From Leclercia adecarboxylata (lineage in GTDB: Bacteria; Pseudomonadota; Gammaproteobacteria; Enterobacterales; Enterobacteriaceae): a stretch of 64,000 nucleotides of DNA. The first letter of the stretch is position 1. The number at the start of each line of letters is the position of its first letter. The stretch covers positions 62,001 to 126,000 of the forward strand of contig NZ_CP035382.1 in assembly GCF_006874705.1 (NCBI RefSeq). The letters run 5' to 3'. Below the pieces are notes generated by a model, which had not been told where the DNA came from, did no database searches, and saw nothing but the letters and a program-made list of their open reading frames with translations. The translations under genes were made by a program, and so were the position numbers. Positions 1-7,997 of the stretch are shown piece by piece.

Positions 1-55
1 GTGACATAACGGCAGCCAGACCGATGGCCGCCAGCGCTTTAGTAAATTTGTTCAT
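1..55 (-). CDS. araF: L-arabinose-binding periplasmic protein, 5' end only
   Basis: Only the first 18 codons lie in the window; the gene runs off the left edge. The peptide MNKFTKALAAIGLAAVMS is the start of a signal peptide and differs from my memory of the E. coli AraF leader at one residue. AraF is the periplasmic receptor of the AraFGH arabinose importer. Position next to ftnB agrees with E. coli order, and AraC-like operators lie upstream. The truncation is a window edge, not a mutation. Confidence 0.85.
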   Translation of the reverse strand, partial: MNKFTKALAAIGLAAVMS

Positions 56-183
56 GGTTAACTCCAGCTTTAGCGTTCTAATATGTAGGGGAAACAACAT
101 CTCAATTCTGTTTAATCGGACTTAAAACAAGGCATTAGCGCCAACCGTGTTTAAAGCGCATTTGCTTGAGATAGTTTTAGCGG

Positions 184-220
184 GAAATTAATCATCCATA
201 AGAGAGCGCCATCACACCGC
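184..220 (-). promoter_or_regulatory. AraC-like operator, promoter-proximal, for araF
   Basis: A TCCATAAGAG core at 195-204 resembles the I1-I2 core of araBAD (TCCATAAGAT). It has only a weak matching first half (GAAA, then 7 nt, then TCCATA) and a weak second half from 204. It lies about 130 bp upstream of the araF start, where E. coli araFGH also carries AraC sites. Weaker than the distal site, so tentative. Confidence 0.4.
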
Positions 221-302
221 AGAATTACAGTAATTGCGTACATACATTCAGCGAAAAATGACATAAATACGGAGGTATTTGTCAGACAAATAGAAAGGGG
301 TA

Positions 303-340
303 AAGCAGATTAGTCCATAAGATCAGCTAAGATATCCTTG
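303..340. promoter_or_regulatory. AraC-like tandem operator, distal, for araF
   Basis: Two direct half-sites are visible. AAGC-N7-TCCATA at 303-319 and CAGC-N7-TCCTTG at 324-340 match the AraC pattern TAGC-N7-TCCATA with the 21-bp repeat spacing of araI1-I2. The stretch TCCATAAGAT is identical to the araBAD core. Arabinose-dependent control of araF is the likely role; the distance of about 250 bp from the araF start leaves its exact use open. Confidence 0.6.
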
Positions 341-369
341 TTAGACGGGCGCACGCGCGCCCGGAGATC

Positions 370-927
370 TTACCAGGGATAGTAGATGTGATCGGCGTGG
401 TCGCGCACCGGCGCTTCGTCGCCTAACAGGCGGGCAGAGAGGGTCAGCGCGAAGTCGAAGGCATGGCCCAGACCTTTGCCGCTGATGAGGTTGCCGTCTT
501 CCACCACCGGGGCATCAACATACACGCCGTCCTGCACGGCCTGCCAGAGATCGCCTGAACAGACATAGCGACGGCCTTTTAATAAACCGTTCCCGCCCAG
601 CACGCGCGCGGCCGCGGAACAGATGGGCGCGATAATCCTGCCCGCTTCGTCATGGGCGGCAATAAAACGCAGCACCCCGGCGCTGGCAGCGAGGTTAACA
701 CTGCCCTGCGGCCCGCCCGGTAAAACAACGGCGTCGTAGTAACAGTCGATTTTCTCACTCAGGGTGCTGTCCGCGACCATCGGGATATTATGGTAGCTCA
801 CCACCGCGCGCGATTCGGCGCAGGCCAGGGTTTCTACCTCAATGTTGAGACGGCGCAGGATATCAATGGTGATGATCGCTTCCGCCTCTTCAAATCCGGG
901 TGCCAGCAGCACCGCAACGTTTGCCAT
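370..927 (-). CDS. DJ-1/PfpI (ThiJ) family protein
   Basis: A 185-residue single-domain protein of the DJ-1/PfpI superfamily. The nucleophile elbow PICSAAA places the reactive cysteine at C103, and the acidic cluster FEEAEA near the N-terminus supplies the partner glutamate (E16), as in DJ-1 and YajL. These families are cytosolic and have been assigned glyoxalase, deglycase or redox-chaperone roles; which applies here cannot be read from sequence. Start at 927 has a GGAG ribosome site. The gene is monocistronic, with araF regulatory DNA beyond its 3' end and 540 bp of AT-rich DNA upstream. It is absent from this position in E. coli as far as I recall. Confidence 0.85.
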   Translation of the reverse strand: MANVAVLLAPGFEEAEAIITIDILRRLNIEVETLACAESRAVVSYHNIPMVADSTLSEKIDCYYDAVVLPGGPQGSVNLAASAGVLRFIAAHDEAGRIIAPICSAAARVLGGNGLLKGRRYVCSGDLWQAVQDGVYVDAPVVEDGNLISGKGLGHAFDFALTLSARLLGDEAPVRDHADHIYYPW

Positions 928-1467
928 AGTGAACTCCGTTAGATAAAAACATAAAACAACGTTTCATTTTCATAGAGTGCGGGGCGGCAAACTTCCTGCT
1001 GGATCACATAACACGCTATTTATTGCAAAAATGATCCTGCTCAATTTCCGTCAGGTGTAAAAAAAGATTAATAGCAAGAATTATCTCTATCCCGTCTTAC
1101 GGGAATAATTATTAATTTACTTGCTAAGCGCATATTCCAGTGCTACCGAATAAAACATTAAACGGCGTTATCGGTCAACCTGCCTTATATTTATACATAA
1201 CCTTAAATATCATTAACTTATGAATCACCATATTCCCGTCATTCCTCACTAAACCTTTCACTGTTTTAAATTGCCGATGGGAAGTAAGGTTTAGTAAGAA
1301 TATATTTATAAGGATTTTCTTATAAACCAACCGCTGTTATGATGATTTTTACCCGATGCCTGAAATGAATATGGGATCACATACAGGGAAAACAGAATGC
1401 TTTTATTCTGTAGTGAACTATCGTTAATGATGATTATTTTTTAGGTTACATAAACGAAGAAAAGGGA
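928..1467. other. AT-rich intergenic region between the DJ-1 gene and ftnB
   Basis: No convincing gene in 540 bp. It must hold the divergent promoters of the two flanking genes. A Fur-like core ATGATGATTAT at 1427-1437 lies about 40 bp before the ftnB start, matching 9 of 11 positions of the central Fur consensus; this is suggestive only. Confidence 0.5.
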
Positions 1468-1473
1468 ATGGAT

Positions 1474-1977
1474 ATGGCTGTCTCGGATATGATTACCAAG
1501 CTCAATACGCAGATGAACCTGGAGTTTCACGCGTCAAATCTCTCTTTGCACCTCAGCGAGTGGTGTTCAGAACATCAGCTTACCGGTTCCGCGACCTTCC
1601 TGCGCACCCAGGCGCAGAGCAACGTCACGCAGATGATGCGCGTTTTTGATTTTCTGAAAGCCTCAGGCGCCATGCCGGTTCTGAAGCCCGTGGATATGAC
1701 GGACGAAGACTGTAATGGTCTGGAAGCCGTTTTCCAGCGCACGCTGGAAGAGTATGAGCAACGCTGTCTGACCCTGACTCAATTAACGGATGAAGCGCGG
1801 AAAATGCAGGATATCTCCACGCTCAACTTCCTGCATGATATTGAAAAGGAACAGCAGCAGGATGGGTTGTTACTGAAAACTGTCCTTGATGAAGTTCGCC
1901 AGGCACGTCGCACCGGCATGGGTATGGAACAGACCGATCGCCACCTGCTTAACGTCGTCAACTGCCAGCACCACTGA
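1474..1977 (+). CDS. ftnB: Ferritin-like protein FtnB
   Basis: A 167-residue ferritin-fold protein closely matching E. coli FtnB (EQQ-DGLLL, NVV near the C-terminus). Two in-frame ATGs exist at 1468 and 1474. The second has the better spacing to AAGGGA and aligns with the E. coli start, so it is used here. Compared with FtnA in this window, the ferroxidase ligands are changed: E49, E50 and H53 of FtnA are S49, N50 and Q53 here, while E17 is kept. FtnB is therefore unlikely to be a standard iron-oxidising store; in Salmonella it has been linked to repair of oxidised Fe-S clusters. Followed by a strong terminator. Confidence 0.93.
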   Translation: MAVSDMITKLNTQMNLEFHASNLSLHLSEWCSEHQLTGSATFLRTQAQSNVTQMMRVFDFLKASGAMPVLKPVDMTDEDCNGLEAVFQRTLEEYEQRCLTLTQLTDEARKMQDISTLNFLHDIEKEQQQDGLLLKTVLDEVRQARRTGMGMEQTDRHLLNVVNCQHH

Positions 1978-1994
1978 TTCTGCGCTTCACGTTC

Positions 1995-2023
1995 ATTACC
2001 CGGCCTGTGCCGGGTAATTTTGT
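1995..2023 (+). terminator. Intrinsic terminator after ftnB
   Basis: Perfect 10-bp stem ATTACCCGGC/GCCGGGTAAT with a CTGT loop, followed by TTTTGTT. It directly follows ftnB and ends its transcript. Confidence 0.85.
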
Positions 2024-2147
2024 TACAAAAACGCAACCAACCCCTTGCTTTTATTAATCTTTAACAAATCCGATCTGGCTCCCACCGAATAACCCTTCTC
2101 CGTGTAATGATTTGCGAAAATTTTATTTTCACAGACGAGGGATACGT

Positions 2148-3491
2148 ATGATTAGCGTTGAATTTATTGTCATTATTCTGTGCCTGTTAATCGGCACCCG
2201 GTTTGGAGGAATGGGGCTGGGGCTGATAAGCGGCATTGGCCTTTTTATTCTCAGCTTTGTCTTTGGGCTCCAGCCCGGTAAGCCCCCGGTGGATGTCATG
2301 CTAACGATCCTTGCGGTCATTGGCTGTGCGGCCACGCTTCAGACCGCCGGGGGGCTGAATGTAATGATGCAGTTTGCCGAACGGCTGCTGCGGCGGCATC
2401 CGCAACACATTACCCTGCTCGCCCCTTTCACGACCTGGATGCTGACCTTTCTGTGCGGCACAGGCCATGTGGTCTATACCATGTTCCCGATTATTGCCGA
2501 TATCGCGCTGAAAAAAGGGATCCGTCCCGAGCGTCCGATGGCGGTGGCGTCCATTGCTTCGCAGATGGCGATTACCGCCTCTCCGGTGTCGGTTGCCGTC
2601 GTGTCGCTGGTGTCTATTCTTGCCGCGCAGCACGGCGTGGGTCAGGCATTTGGCATTCTTGAGATCCTCGCGATTTCGGTCCCGGCCTCGCTGGCAGGGG
2701 TGGCGATTGCCGCGCTCTGGAGTCTACGCCGTGGCAAGGATCTGGCCGACGATGCGGAATTTCAGGCCCGGTTGCAGGATCCTGAGCAGCGTAAGTTCAT
2801 CTATGGCAGCACCGATACCTTGATGAATCAGCGTTTCCCGAAGCAGGCGTACTGGTCCACCTGGATCTTCTTCGCCGGGATTGCCGTCGTGGTGCTGCTG
2901 GGCGCCCTGCCCGAGCTGCGTCCGGCCTTTGAGGTGAAAGGCAAGCTGACGGCGCTGTCGATGAACCTGGTGATCCAGATGATGATGCTGATTGCCGGGG
3001 CGGTAATGCTGATGCTCTGCAAAGTGAATGCAGCGGCGATCTCAAACGGGGCGGTGTTTAAGGCCGGGATGGTGGCTATTTTCTCGGTCTTTGGCGTGGC
3101 ATGGATGAGCGATACCTTTTTCCAGGCGCATCTGGATGAGCTGAAGATGGCCCTTGAAGGCGTGGTGAAAAGCCACCCCTGGACCTACGCCATTGTGCTG
3201 TTTCTGGTTTCGAAGCTGGTCAATAGCCAGGCGGCAGCGTTGACGGCAGTTGCGCCGATGGGGTTAATGCTGGGGATTGACCCGAAGATGCTGATTGCTT
3301 TCTTCCCCGCGTCATACGGCTATTTCGTTCTGCCGACCTACCCCAGCGACCTCGCCTGCATTGGCTTTGACCGCTCGGGCACCACGCGTATCGGCAAGTT
3401 TATTATCAACCACAGCTTTATTCTGCCAGGGCTCATCGGGGTGAGCTGTGCCTGTGCGGTGAGTTATCTGCTGGTGCAGACCTTCCTGTAA
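2148..3491 (+). CDS. Anaerobic C4-dicarboxylate transporter, DcuA/DcuB family
   Basis: A 447-residue hydrophobic carrier with 10 or more membrane segments. The motifs LQPGKPPVDVML, CGTGHVVYT, RPERPMA and SPVSVAVVSLV are shared with E. coli DcuB, as is the C-terminal YPSDLA/FDRSGTT/INHSFILPGLIGVS block. It is closer to DcuB than to DcuA, where GTGH is GTGN. The family exchanges fumarate, malate or aspartate for succinate during fumarate respiration. Start 2148 is chosen for the GAGGGA ribosome site and agreement with the DcuB N-terminus; an upstream in-frame ATG at 2112 is ignored. The usual dcuB gene lies elsewhere in enterobacteria, so this is probably an extra paralogue. Confidence 0.9.
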   Translation: MISVEFIVIILCLLIGTRFGGMGLGLISGIGLFILSFVFGLQPGKPPVDVMLTILAVIGCAATLQTAGGLNVMMQFAERLLRRHPQHITLLAPFTTWMLTFLCGTGHVVYTMFPIIADIALKKGIRPERPMAVASIASQMAITASPVSVAVVSLVSILAAQHGVGQAFGILEILAISVPASLAGVAIAALWSLRRGKDLADDAEFQARLQDPEQRKFIYGSTDTLMNQRFPKQAYWSTWIFFAGIAVVVLLGALPELRPAFEVKGKLTALSMNLVIQMMMLIAGAVMLMLCKVNAAAISNGAVFKAGMVAIFSVFGVAWMSDTFFQAHLDELKMALEGVVKSHPWTYAIVLFLVSKLVNSQAAALTAVAPMGLMLGIDPKMLIAFFPASYGYFVLPTYPSDLACIGFDRSGTTRIGKFIINHSFILPGLIGVSCACAVSYLLVQTFL

Positions 3492-3499
3492 TCATCATA

Positions 3500-3521
3500 C
3501 CGGGCGACTGCGGGTCGCCCG
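3500..3521 (+). terminator. Hairpin after the DcuB-like gene
   Basis: CGGGCGAC and GTCGCCCG form an 8-bp GC-rich stem just after the stop codon. The following TTCACTTTATTCT is only moderately T-rich, so termination may be partial. Confidence 0.55.
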
Positions 3522-3571
3522 TTCACTTTATTCTCACAAAACCATTTCTAAATTCAAAACGTCGGTTTATT

Positions 3572-3823
3572 TTAGTGAGACTCGCCCTGCGGCGTGAACT
3601 TCAGTTCAATCAGCGCAATGGCTTTCTGAACCGCGCGCAGCGTGACGGGGTCGGCCGAGGCAGGATTGCTGGCGAAATCGATATTTTTGAGCTGGCTGGA
3701 CATCTTCTCGCGCACCTCAGCCGGGGCGATGATTTCAATCACATCAAGAATTTGTTTGATAACCAGCTGGCATGCAACAACGTCAGAGATCAGTTCCTGA
3801 TCGGCACTCAGGTTTTGAGACAT
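3572..3823 (-). CDS. yecJ: Small conserved protein YecJ (DUF2766)
   Basis: An 83-residue soluble protein that matches E. coli YecJ nearly end to end (MSQ-LSADQEL at the start, [11 protein letters not shown] at the end). The start at 3823 follows AGGAG with normal spacing; longer in-frame readings upstream lack support. Function is not established in any species I know of. Position beside azuC and near ftnB matches E. coli. The chain is rich in leucine, isoleucine and valine with no membrane span, suggesting a small helical cytoplasmic protein. Confidence 0.93.
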   Translation of the reverse strand: MSQNLSADQELISDVVACQLVIKQILDVIEIIAPAEVREKMSSQLKNIDFASNPASADPVTLRAVQKAIALIELKFTPQGESH

Positions 3824-3889
3824 AGGCTTCTCCTGTTTGAAAGGCCGCCATAGTAGCAAAACGCCTGCCCTGATGCGGCCTGCAGGCAC

Positions 3890-3917
3890 AAAAAAACCTG
3901 CCGAAGCAGGTTTTTTT
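3890..3917 (-). terminator. Terminator of azuC (bidirectional in form)
   Basis: AACCTGC/GCAGGTT stem with a four-base loop, flanked by A and T runs on both sides. On the minus strand it ends in seven T residues directly after the azuC stop codon. Confidence 0.88.
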
Positions 3918-3918
3918 A

Positions 3919-4002
3919 TCAGAACATCGCGCCTGGCGGTACGTCCTTGAAGGTCTTGCAGTAGGATTCGAACATGCTTTTCAGGATTTTGCGCAATTTC
4001 AT
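3919..4002 (-). CDS. azuC: 27-residue small protein AzuC (AzuCR dual-function RNA)
   Basis: The reading frame gives [27 protein letters not shown], which matches E. coli AzuC (28 residues, from memory) except for a few central and C-terminal positions. It is a basic amphipathic peptide reported to associate with the membrane and with glycerol-3-phosphate dehydrogenase; the same transcript (AzuCR, formerly IsrB) acts as a base-pairing RNA. A second ATG lies directly upstream at 4005, but GGAG spacing and the E. coli start favour 4002. It has its own promoter, a CRP site and a terminator, and sits between yecJ and yecR as in E. coli. Too short for usual gene finders. Confidence 0.92.
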   Translation of the reverse strand: MKLRKILKSMFESYCKTFKDVPPGAMF

Positions 4003-4050
4003 CATTATGCTCCGGCTAAATGTTATGCAGGTGTTATTGTTGATGCGCCT

Positions 4051-4078
4051 ATAATATGACCTGCATCACAAAAATCAA
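4051..4078 (-). promoter_or_regulatory. azuC promoter
   Basis: On the minus strand TTGATT (4073-4078), 16 bp, then TATTAT (4051-4056), giving a start near 4044 about 40 nt before the azuC start codon. The CRP-type palindrome lies just upstream of the -35 hexamer. Confidence 0.65.
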
Positions 4079-4084
4079 TGATTT

Positions 4085-4100
4085 TGTGATATTCATCACG
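4085..4100. promoter_or_regulatory. CRP-binding site upstream of azuC
   Basis: TGTGA-TATTCA-TCACG matches the CRP consensus TGTGA-N6-TCACA at nine of ten core bases. It is centred about 48 bp upstream of the inferred azuC start. CRP control of azuC is known in E. coli. A second weaker TGTGA half lies nearer the promoter. Confidence 0.75.
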
Positions 4101-4214
4101 GCAGTTTATTTAAAATAAAACAGCGTTCCTGTTAAAAACAATGCCAAATCAGGTGATTAGCAGCGTATTTGTTCCTGTAAATTTTTAAAAAATTTTTGAA
4201 GTGGCAGAGGAAAA

Positions 4215-5636
4215 ATGACCGAAAACATCTCCGGTAAAGCGTCCAGCGGGATCTCTCCCGCTGCGCTGTTAGTCGCGGGCGCGTTCTTTATGGAGTTTCT
4301 CGACGGCACGGTGATCGCTACCGCGCTGCCCGATATGGCGAGAAGCTTTGGCGTGCAGGCGGTGGATCTCAACATCGGCATCAGTGCGTATCTCATCACC
4401 CTGGCGGTATTAATTCCCGCGAGCGGCTGGATCGCCGACCGTTTTGGGGCGCGTAAAGTCTTCACCCTTGCGCTGGCCATTTTTACCCTCGCCTCGGTGC
4501 TGTGCGGCCTTGCCACCAGCGTCGATCAGTTCGTCGCCATGCGCGTCCTGCAGGGGATGGGCGGCGCGCTGATGGTGCCGGTTGGGCGGCTGGCGGTGCT
4601 GCGCACCACGCCAAAACATCTTCTGATCGCCGCCATCGCCACCCTCACCTGGCCCGCGCTGGTAGCGCCGATTATCGGCCCGCCGCTGGGCGGCTTTATT
4701 ACCAGCTATGTCAACTGGCGCTGGATTTTCTTTATTAACGTGCCGCTGGGGCTGATTGCCATCGTGCTGGCGCTGCGCATTATCCCGGATATCTATGAAG
4801 AGAGCCGTCGCCCGTTCGACACCCCGGGCTTTATCGCCACCTCGGTGGCGATGGTCAGCCTGGTCTGCGCCATGGAGATGATGGGGGCGCAGCAGGTCAA
4901 TACGGGGATCACCCTGGCGCTGCTGGCTATCGGGGTGGTCACGATGATCTATGCGCTGCGGCATTTCCGGCGCGCTGAATGGCCAATGATCCGCCTGGAT
5001 GCCCTGCAGGTGCCCACCTTTCGCGTGACGATGTACGGCGGGTCGCTGTTCCGCGCCTCCATCAGCGCCGTACCCTTTTTGCTGCCGCTGCTGTTTCAGG
5101 TGGGATTCGGCATGGATGCGTTCCACTCCGGTCTGCTGGTGCTGGCGGTGTTTGTCGGCAACCTGACCATCAAACCGGCGACCACCCCGCTGATTCGCGG
5201 GCTGGGGTTTAAAAAGCTGCTGCTGATCAACGGGGCGCTGAACGTGCTGGCCCTGCTGGCCTGCGCGTTCCTGACGCCGCAAACTCCGGTGTGGGTCATC
5301 ATGCTGGTGCTCTATCTGGGCGGCGTATTTCGTTCCATTCAGTTTACCGCCATCAGCACCCTCGCCTTTGCCGACGTCCCTTCCCCGCAGATGAGCTATG
5401 CCAACACTCTGTTTTCGACCGCCACCCAGCTGGCGGTGGGGCTGGGGATCACCCTCGGCGCTATCGGGATCCGTATTGGCGAACTGTGCAGCGAGATGCT
5501 GGGGATTGAAGCGCTACCGGGGATCGGTTTCCGGCTGGCATTTGTGGCGATTGCGCTGGTCTGTCTGCTGGGGATGTTTGATACCCTGCGGCTGGTGAAA
5601 GATGCCGGCAGTGCGGTATCCAGCAAGCAGGCATAA
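4215..5636 (+). CDS. MFS drug-efflux-type transporter, DHA2 family
   Basis: A 473-residue major facilitator with about 14 predicted membrane helices. Family marks are the FLDGTVIATALP motif in helix 1, GWIADRFGARKVF between helices 2 and 3 (motif A), R-LQGMGGALMVPVGRL, and GPPLGG in helix 5 (motif C, typical of drug/H+ antiporters). Relatives include MdtD and EmrB; the substrate cannot be predicted. Start 4215 has GAGG at good spacing. It converges on the RpiB-like gene and shares a bidirectional terminator with it. Both genes appear inserted between azuC and yecR relative to E. coli. Confidence 0.88.
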   Translation: MTENISGKASSGISPAALLVAGAFFMEFLDGTVIATALPDMARSFGVQAVDLNIGISAYLITLAVLIPASGWIADRFGARKVFTLALAIFTLASVLCGLATSVDQFVAMRVLQGMGGALMVPVGRLAVLRTTPKHLLIAAIATLTWPALVAPIIGPPLGGFITSYVNWRWIFFINVPLGLIAIVLALRIIPDIYEESRRPFDTPGFIATSVAMVSLVCAMEMMGAQQVNTGITLALLAIGVVTMIYALRHFRRAEWPMIRLDALQVPTFRVTMYGGSLFRASISAVPFLLPLLFQVGFGMDAFHSGLLVLAVFVGNLTIKPATTPLIRGLGFKKLLLINGALNVLALLACAFLTPQTPVWVIMLVLYLGGVFRSIQFTAISTLAFADVPSPQMSYANTLFSTATQLAVGLGITLGAIGIRIGELCSEMLGIEALPGIGFRLAFVAIALVCLLGMFDTLRLVKDAGSAVSSKQA

Positions 5637-5663
5637 AAAAAGCCAGCGCAAGCTGGCTTTTTC
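5635..5663. terminator. Bidirectional terminator between convergent genes
   Basis: A GCCAGC/GCTGGC stem with a GCAA loop, with an A run on the left and a T run on the right. It can end both the transporter transcript and the opposing isomerase transcript. Confidence 0.85.
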
Positions 5664-5677
5664 CTGGTGTTGGCAAC

Positions 5678-6316
5678 TTAGCCGATAATGCCGCGGACAA
5701 AAGCTTCGATCTCTTTATCCTGGCAGTTCTCAAAGAAGCACTGCTGGAAACGCTGACCGGTCACTGCCGTTTTAACCAGCTCTGGATCGATAGCGCGCAG
5801 GGTGTCGAGATAGTTCTCTTTAACCACCGCGGCCTTAACCTGGTTCAGAATGCCGGCGTTGCGAACCTGCGGCTCTTTACGCTCTGGCGGATAACCTTCG
5901 CCATTACGGCCGGTGAAGGCTTTTTCAAAGATGAAGCGGACGTTCAGCTCTGCGCCCCAGCCGAAGCCTTTGGCAAACGGCAGGGAGAGCGCGTTACCGT
6001 TGTTGATCTGGGCGAACAGGAAAGCATCCGCCGGATCGATGCAGTAGCCGCACACCACGCCCGGATGGATGTTCAGGGACATCAGCGCGCCCTGGCCGGT
6101 ACCGCAACCGGTTACCACGAAATCAACCGCTTTCGAGTTCAGCAGAATGCTCGCCATGATCCCCAGGTGAATATAGGTCAGGTGGTGATCGTTTTCGTCG
6201 CTCATCCCAACGTTGTAGACCGGGAAACCTTTCTCTTCAGCAACGGCGTTCAATTCCTTGAGGATGATGGCGTTTTTTGGCGCCTGGCTGTTTTCCATCA
6301 TCAGTGCAATTTTCAT
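5678..6316 (-). CDS. RpiB/LacA/LacB-family sugar-phosphate isomerase
   Basis: A 212-residue protein. The first ~145 residues have the RpiB fold: an N-terminal strand MKIALMMENSQ, the catalytic-type cysteine C71 in VTGCGTGQGA, and histidines H44 and H45. A C-terminal tail of about 65 residues rich in charged residues exceeds normal RpiB length (about 150). Family members interconvert aldose and ketose phosphates. This longer subgroup is, as I recall, found with pectin or hexuronate catabolism genes; the true substrate is unknown. Start 6316 has AGGAG six bases upstream. A KdgR-like palindrome lies in the promoter region. Confidence 0.85.
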   Translation of the reverse strand: MKIALMMENSQAPKNAIILKELNAVAEEKGFPVYNVGMSDENDHHLTYIHLGIMASILLNSKAVDFVVTGCGTGQGALMSLNIHPGVVCGYCIDPADAFLFAQINNGNALSLPFAKGFGWGAELNVRFIFEKAFTGRNGEGYPPERKEPQVRNAGILNQVKAAVVKENYLDTLRAIDPELVKTAVTGQRFQQCFFENCQDKEIEAFVRGIIG

Positions 6317-6407
6317 TCTTCGTCTCCTGAATGCGATGCGGGGCATCCCGCTGTGAATAGCTTACCCGTTCAACCTTACTACTAAGCAAACACACTTTCA
6401 AATTAAG

Positions 6408-6422
6408 TGAAAAATAGTTTCA
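6408..6422. promoter_or_regulatory. KdgR-like palindrome upstream of the RpiB-type gene
   Basis: TGAAA-N5-TTTCA in inverted symmetry, close to the KdgR core TGAAAC...GTTTCA. It lies about 90 bp upstream of the isomerase start, beside a possible TTGAAA-N17-TAAGGT promoter on the minus strand. Another TTTCA-N7-TGAAA repeat overlaps it. Confidence 0.35.
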
Positions 6423-6610
6423 AAAAACAAAGATGCGCTCACAATTTTGTACTCAGAGGCGTTTTTGCCACCGATGGATAAAAGGATGGCATAAGATTGA
6501 AGGAGCCGGGGCTCGTGGCAAAGAGAAGAGGCAGAACAGGCGTTTAATCCTGGCATTGCGGCGCACATCAGCCGCTAGTATAGATTATTTCAACGCATTC
6601 AGAGTGTTCT

Positions 6611-6949
6611 ATGAAGAGATTATGCACTGGCGGCCTGCTCCTGTTACTGGCAGGCTGTGGCGTTACCCGGCAAGCAGAAGTCAGCAGCGTCGACGTCACG
6701 TCAGGTGTCGTCATGCTCAATTACGATCAGGCCATGTTGCAGAACGCCCGCTATGACGACTACGTCACCAGCGGCACCGCGACCCGTGAATGCCAGGCGA
6801 TGGGATACAACACGGCCATGGCCTACGGTCAGCCGGTCAAAACCTGTAGCCTCATCAGCGGCTCGCTGTGCCTCAATGAGACCATGACCATCCAGTATAA
6901 GTGTTATGGTTATGCTCCGCCGCTCGTCGTCACGACGTCCGCCTGGTAA
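6611..6949 (+). CDS. yecR: YecR-like lipoprotein
   Basis: A 112-residue exported lipoprotein. The signal peptide ends in the lipobox LAGC, with C16 as the lipidated residue and glycine next. The mature part has paired cysteines (ATRECQAMGY, KTCSLISGSLCLNET, YKCYGY) suggesting disulfides in the periplasm or outer membrane. Position between azuC and ftnA identifies it as yecR, which in E. coli belongs to the flagellar FlhDC/FliA regulon; I could not find a clean sigma-28 promoter here. Function unknown. A strong terminator follows. Confidence 0.85.
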   Translation: MKRLCTGGLLLLLAGCGVTRQAEVSSVDVTSGVVMLNYDQAMLQNARYDDYVTSGTATRECQAMGYNTAMAYGQPVKTCSLISGSLCLNETMTIQYKCYGYAPPLVVTTSAW

Positions 6950-6956
6950 TAATGCC

Positions 6957-6986
6957 ATTGCCAGCGCTCCCGCTGGCAATAATATT
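6957..6986 (+). terminator. Terminator after yecR
   Basis: Perfect 10-bp stem ATTGCCAGCG/CGCTGGCAAT with a four-base loop, followed by AATATTTT. Confidence 0.8.
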
Positions 6987-7158
6987 TTAAACACGAAACA
7001 GAATAATTCTCATTAATATATTTAAATTACCCGCAATGCGTTTTATTCCCATTCGTATTATGATCGCTTAAATATTTATTTTACTTTTTGCAAATAAATA
7101 AATAACAAATTATAGTGACGCTCACGTTGACCAGTTAATAATAAAACGGAGCTACACC

Positions 7159-7656
7159 ATGCTTAAAACTGAAATGATCGACAAGCTTAATGAGCAAATG
7201 AATCTGGAGCTGTACTCATCCCTGCTCTATCAGCAGATGAGCGCCTGGTGTAGCTATCACAGTTTTGAAGGCGCGGCGGCATTTATGCGCCGTCACGCGC
7301 AGGAAGAGATGAGCCATATGCAGCGTCTCTTTGATTATCTTACCGATACCGGCAGCCTGCCGCGCATCAACCCGGTGGCATCACCCTTTGCAGAGTACGC
7401 ATCGCTGGACGAACTGTTCCGCGCCACTTATGAGCACGAGCAGCTGATCACCCAGAAAATTAACGAACTGGTTCATGCGGCCATGACCAGCCAGGATTAT
7501 GGCACCTTTAATTTCCTGCAGTGGTATGTGTCAGAACAGCATGAAGAAGAGAAGCTATTTAAATCCGTGCTCGATAAACTGTCGCTGGCGGGTAAATCGG
7601 GTGAAGGGTTGTACTTTATTGATAAAGAGCTGTCGACGCTCGACGCTCAAAATTAA
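7159..7656 (+). CDS. ftnA: Iron-storage ferritin FtnA
   Basis: A 165-residue non-haem ferritin. All ferroxidase ligands are visible: E17, E50 and H53 ([11 protein letters not shown]), E94 (YEHEQ), Q127 and E130 (SEQHEEE). It assembles into a 24-subunit cytoplasmic shell that oxidises and stores iron and is the main iron store in stationary-phase E. coli. Start 7159 has GGAG. Located between yecR and yecH as in E. coli. The upstream 200 bp is strongly AT-rich, in keeping with H-NS repression relieved by Fur in E. coli; no clear Fur box was seen. Confidence 0.97.
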   Translation: MLKTEMIDKLNEQMNLELYSSLLYQQMSAWCSYHSFEGAAAFMRRHAQEEMSHMQRLFDYLTDTGSLPRINPVASPFAEYASLDELFRATYEHEQLITQKINELVHAAMTSQDYGTFNFLQWYVSEQHEEEKLFKSVLDKLSLAGKSGEGLYFIDKELSTLDAQN

Positions 7657-7663
7657 TATTACT

Positions 7664-7692
7664 GCGGCGCCTTCCGGCGCCGCGTTATTTTT
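7664..7692 (+). terminator. Terminator after ftnA
   Basis: Perfect 8-bp stem GCGGCGCC/GGCGCCGC with a TTCC loop, then GTTATTTTT. It reaches the stop codon of the convergent yecH. Confidence 0.85.
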
Positions 7693-7930
7693 AATGACGA
7701 CAAATTTTACTTTCGTGCGTTGAAAAACCGGTATCCAGCGGAATAAATTTCCCGCGTGCCACCAGAAACGCCACCAGCTCCGTCGCGGTCATTTCCGCCG
7801 CCGAACAGGTATGAAAACGTGCCGCCTCACCAAAGCGTGCGGTAATTGCCGCCACCAGGCTCGCTTCGGTGTACTGCTCACCGGAATCAATCATCATCGT
7901 CAGCACATCGTGCCCATGTATGGATGCCAT
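7691..7930 (-). CDS. yecH: YecH family metal-binding protein (DUF2492)
   Basis: A 79-residue protein closely matching E. coli YecH: IHGHDVL near the start, RFHTCSA-EMTA in the middle and a SKICRH ending. The conserved His and Cys residues (HGH, FHTC, ICRH) explain its description as a metal-binding family; the biological role is not known. Start 7930 is set by the match to E. coli and a GGAGGG-type ribosome site. Convergent with ftnA, downstream of a small Cys-rich hypothetical gene. Confidence 0.9.
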   Translation of the reverse strand: MASIHGHDVLTMMIDSGEQYTEASLVAAITARFGEAARFHTCSAAEMTATELVAFLVARGKFIPLDTGFSTHESKICRH

Positions 7931-7997
7931 AAACCCTCCAGAATGAAAGGCGCAGCCTGACACGTTCCTCCCCTGCCCGCCTTGCGCTGGCGCAGGT

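Noticed and set aside
144..166. CRP site in the araF promoter
   Set aside because: The palindrome TGCGC...CACGG is too far from TGTGA-N6-TCACA in bases and spacing, though CRP control of araF is expected.
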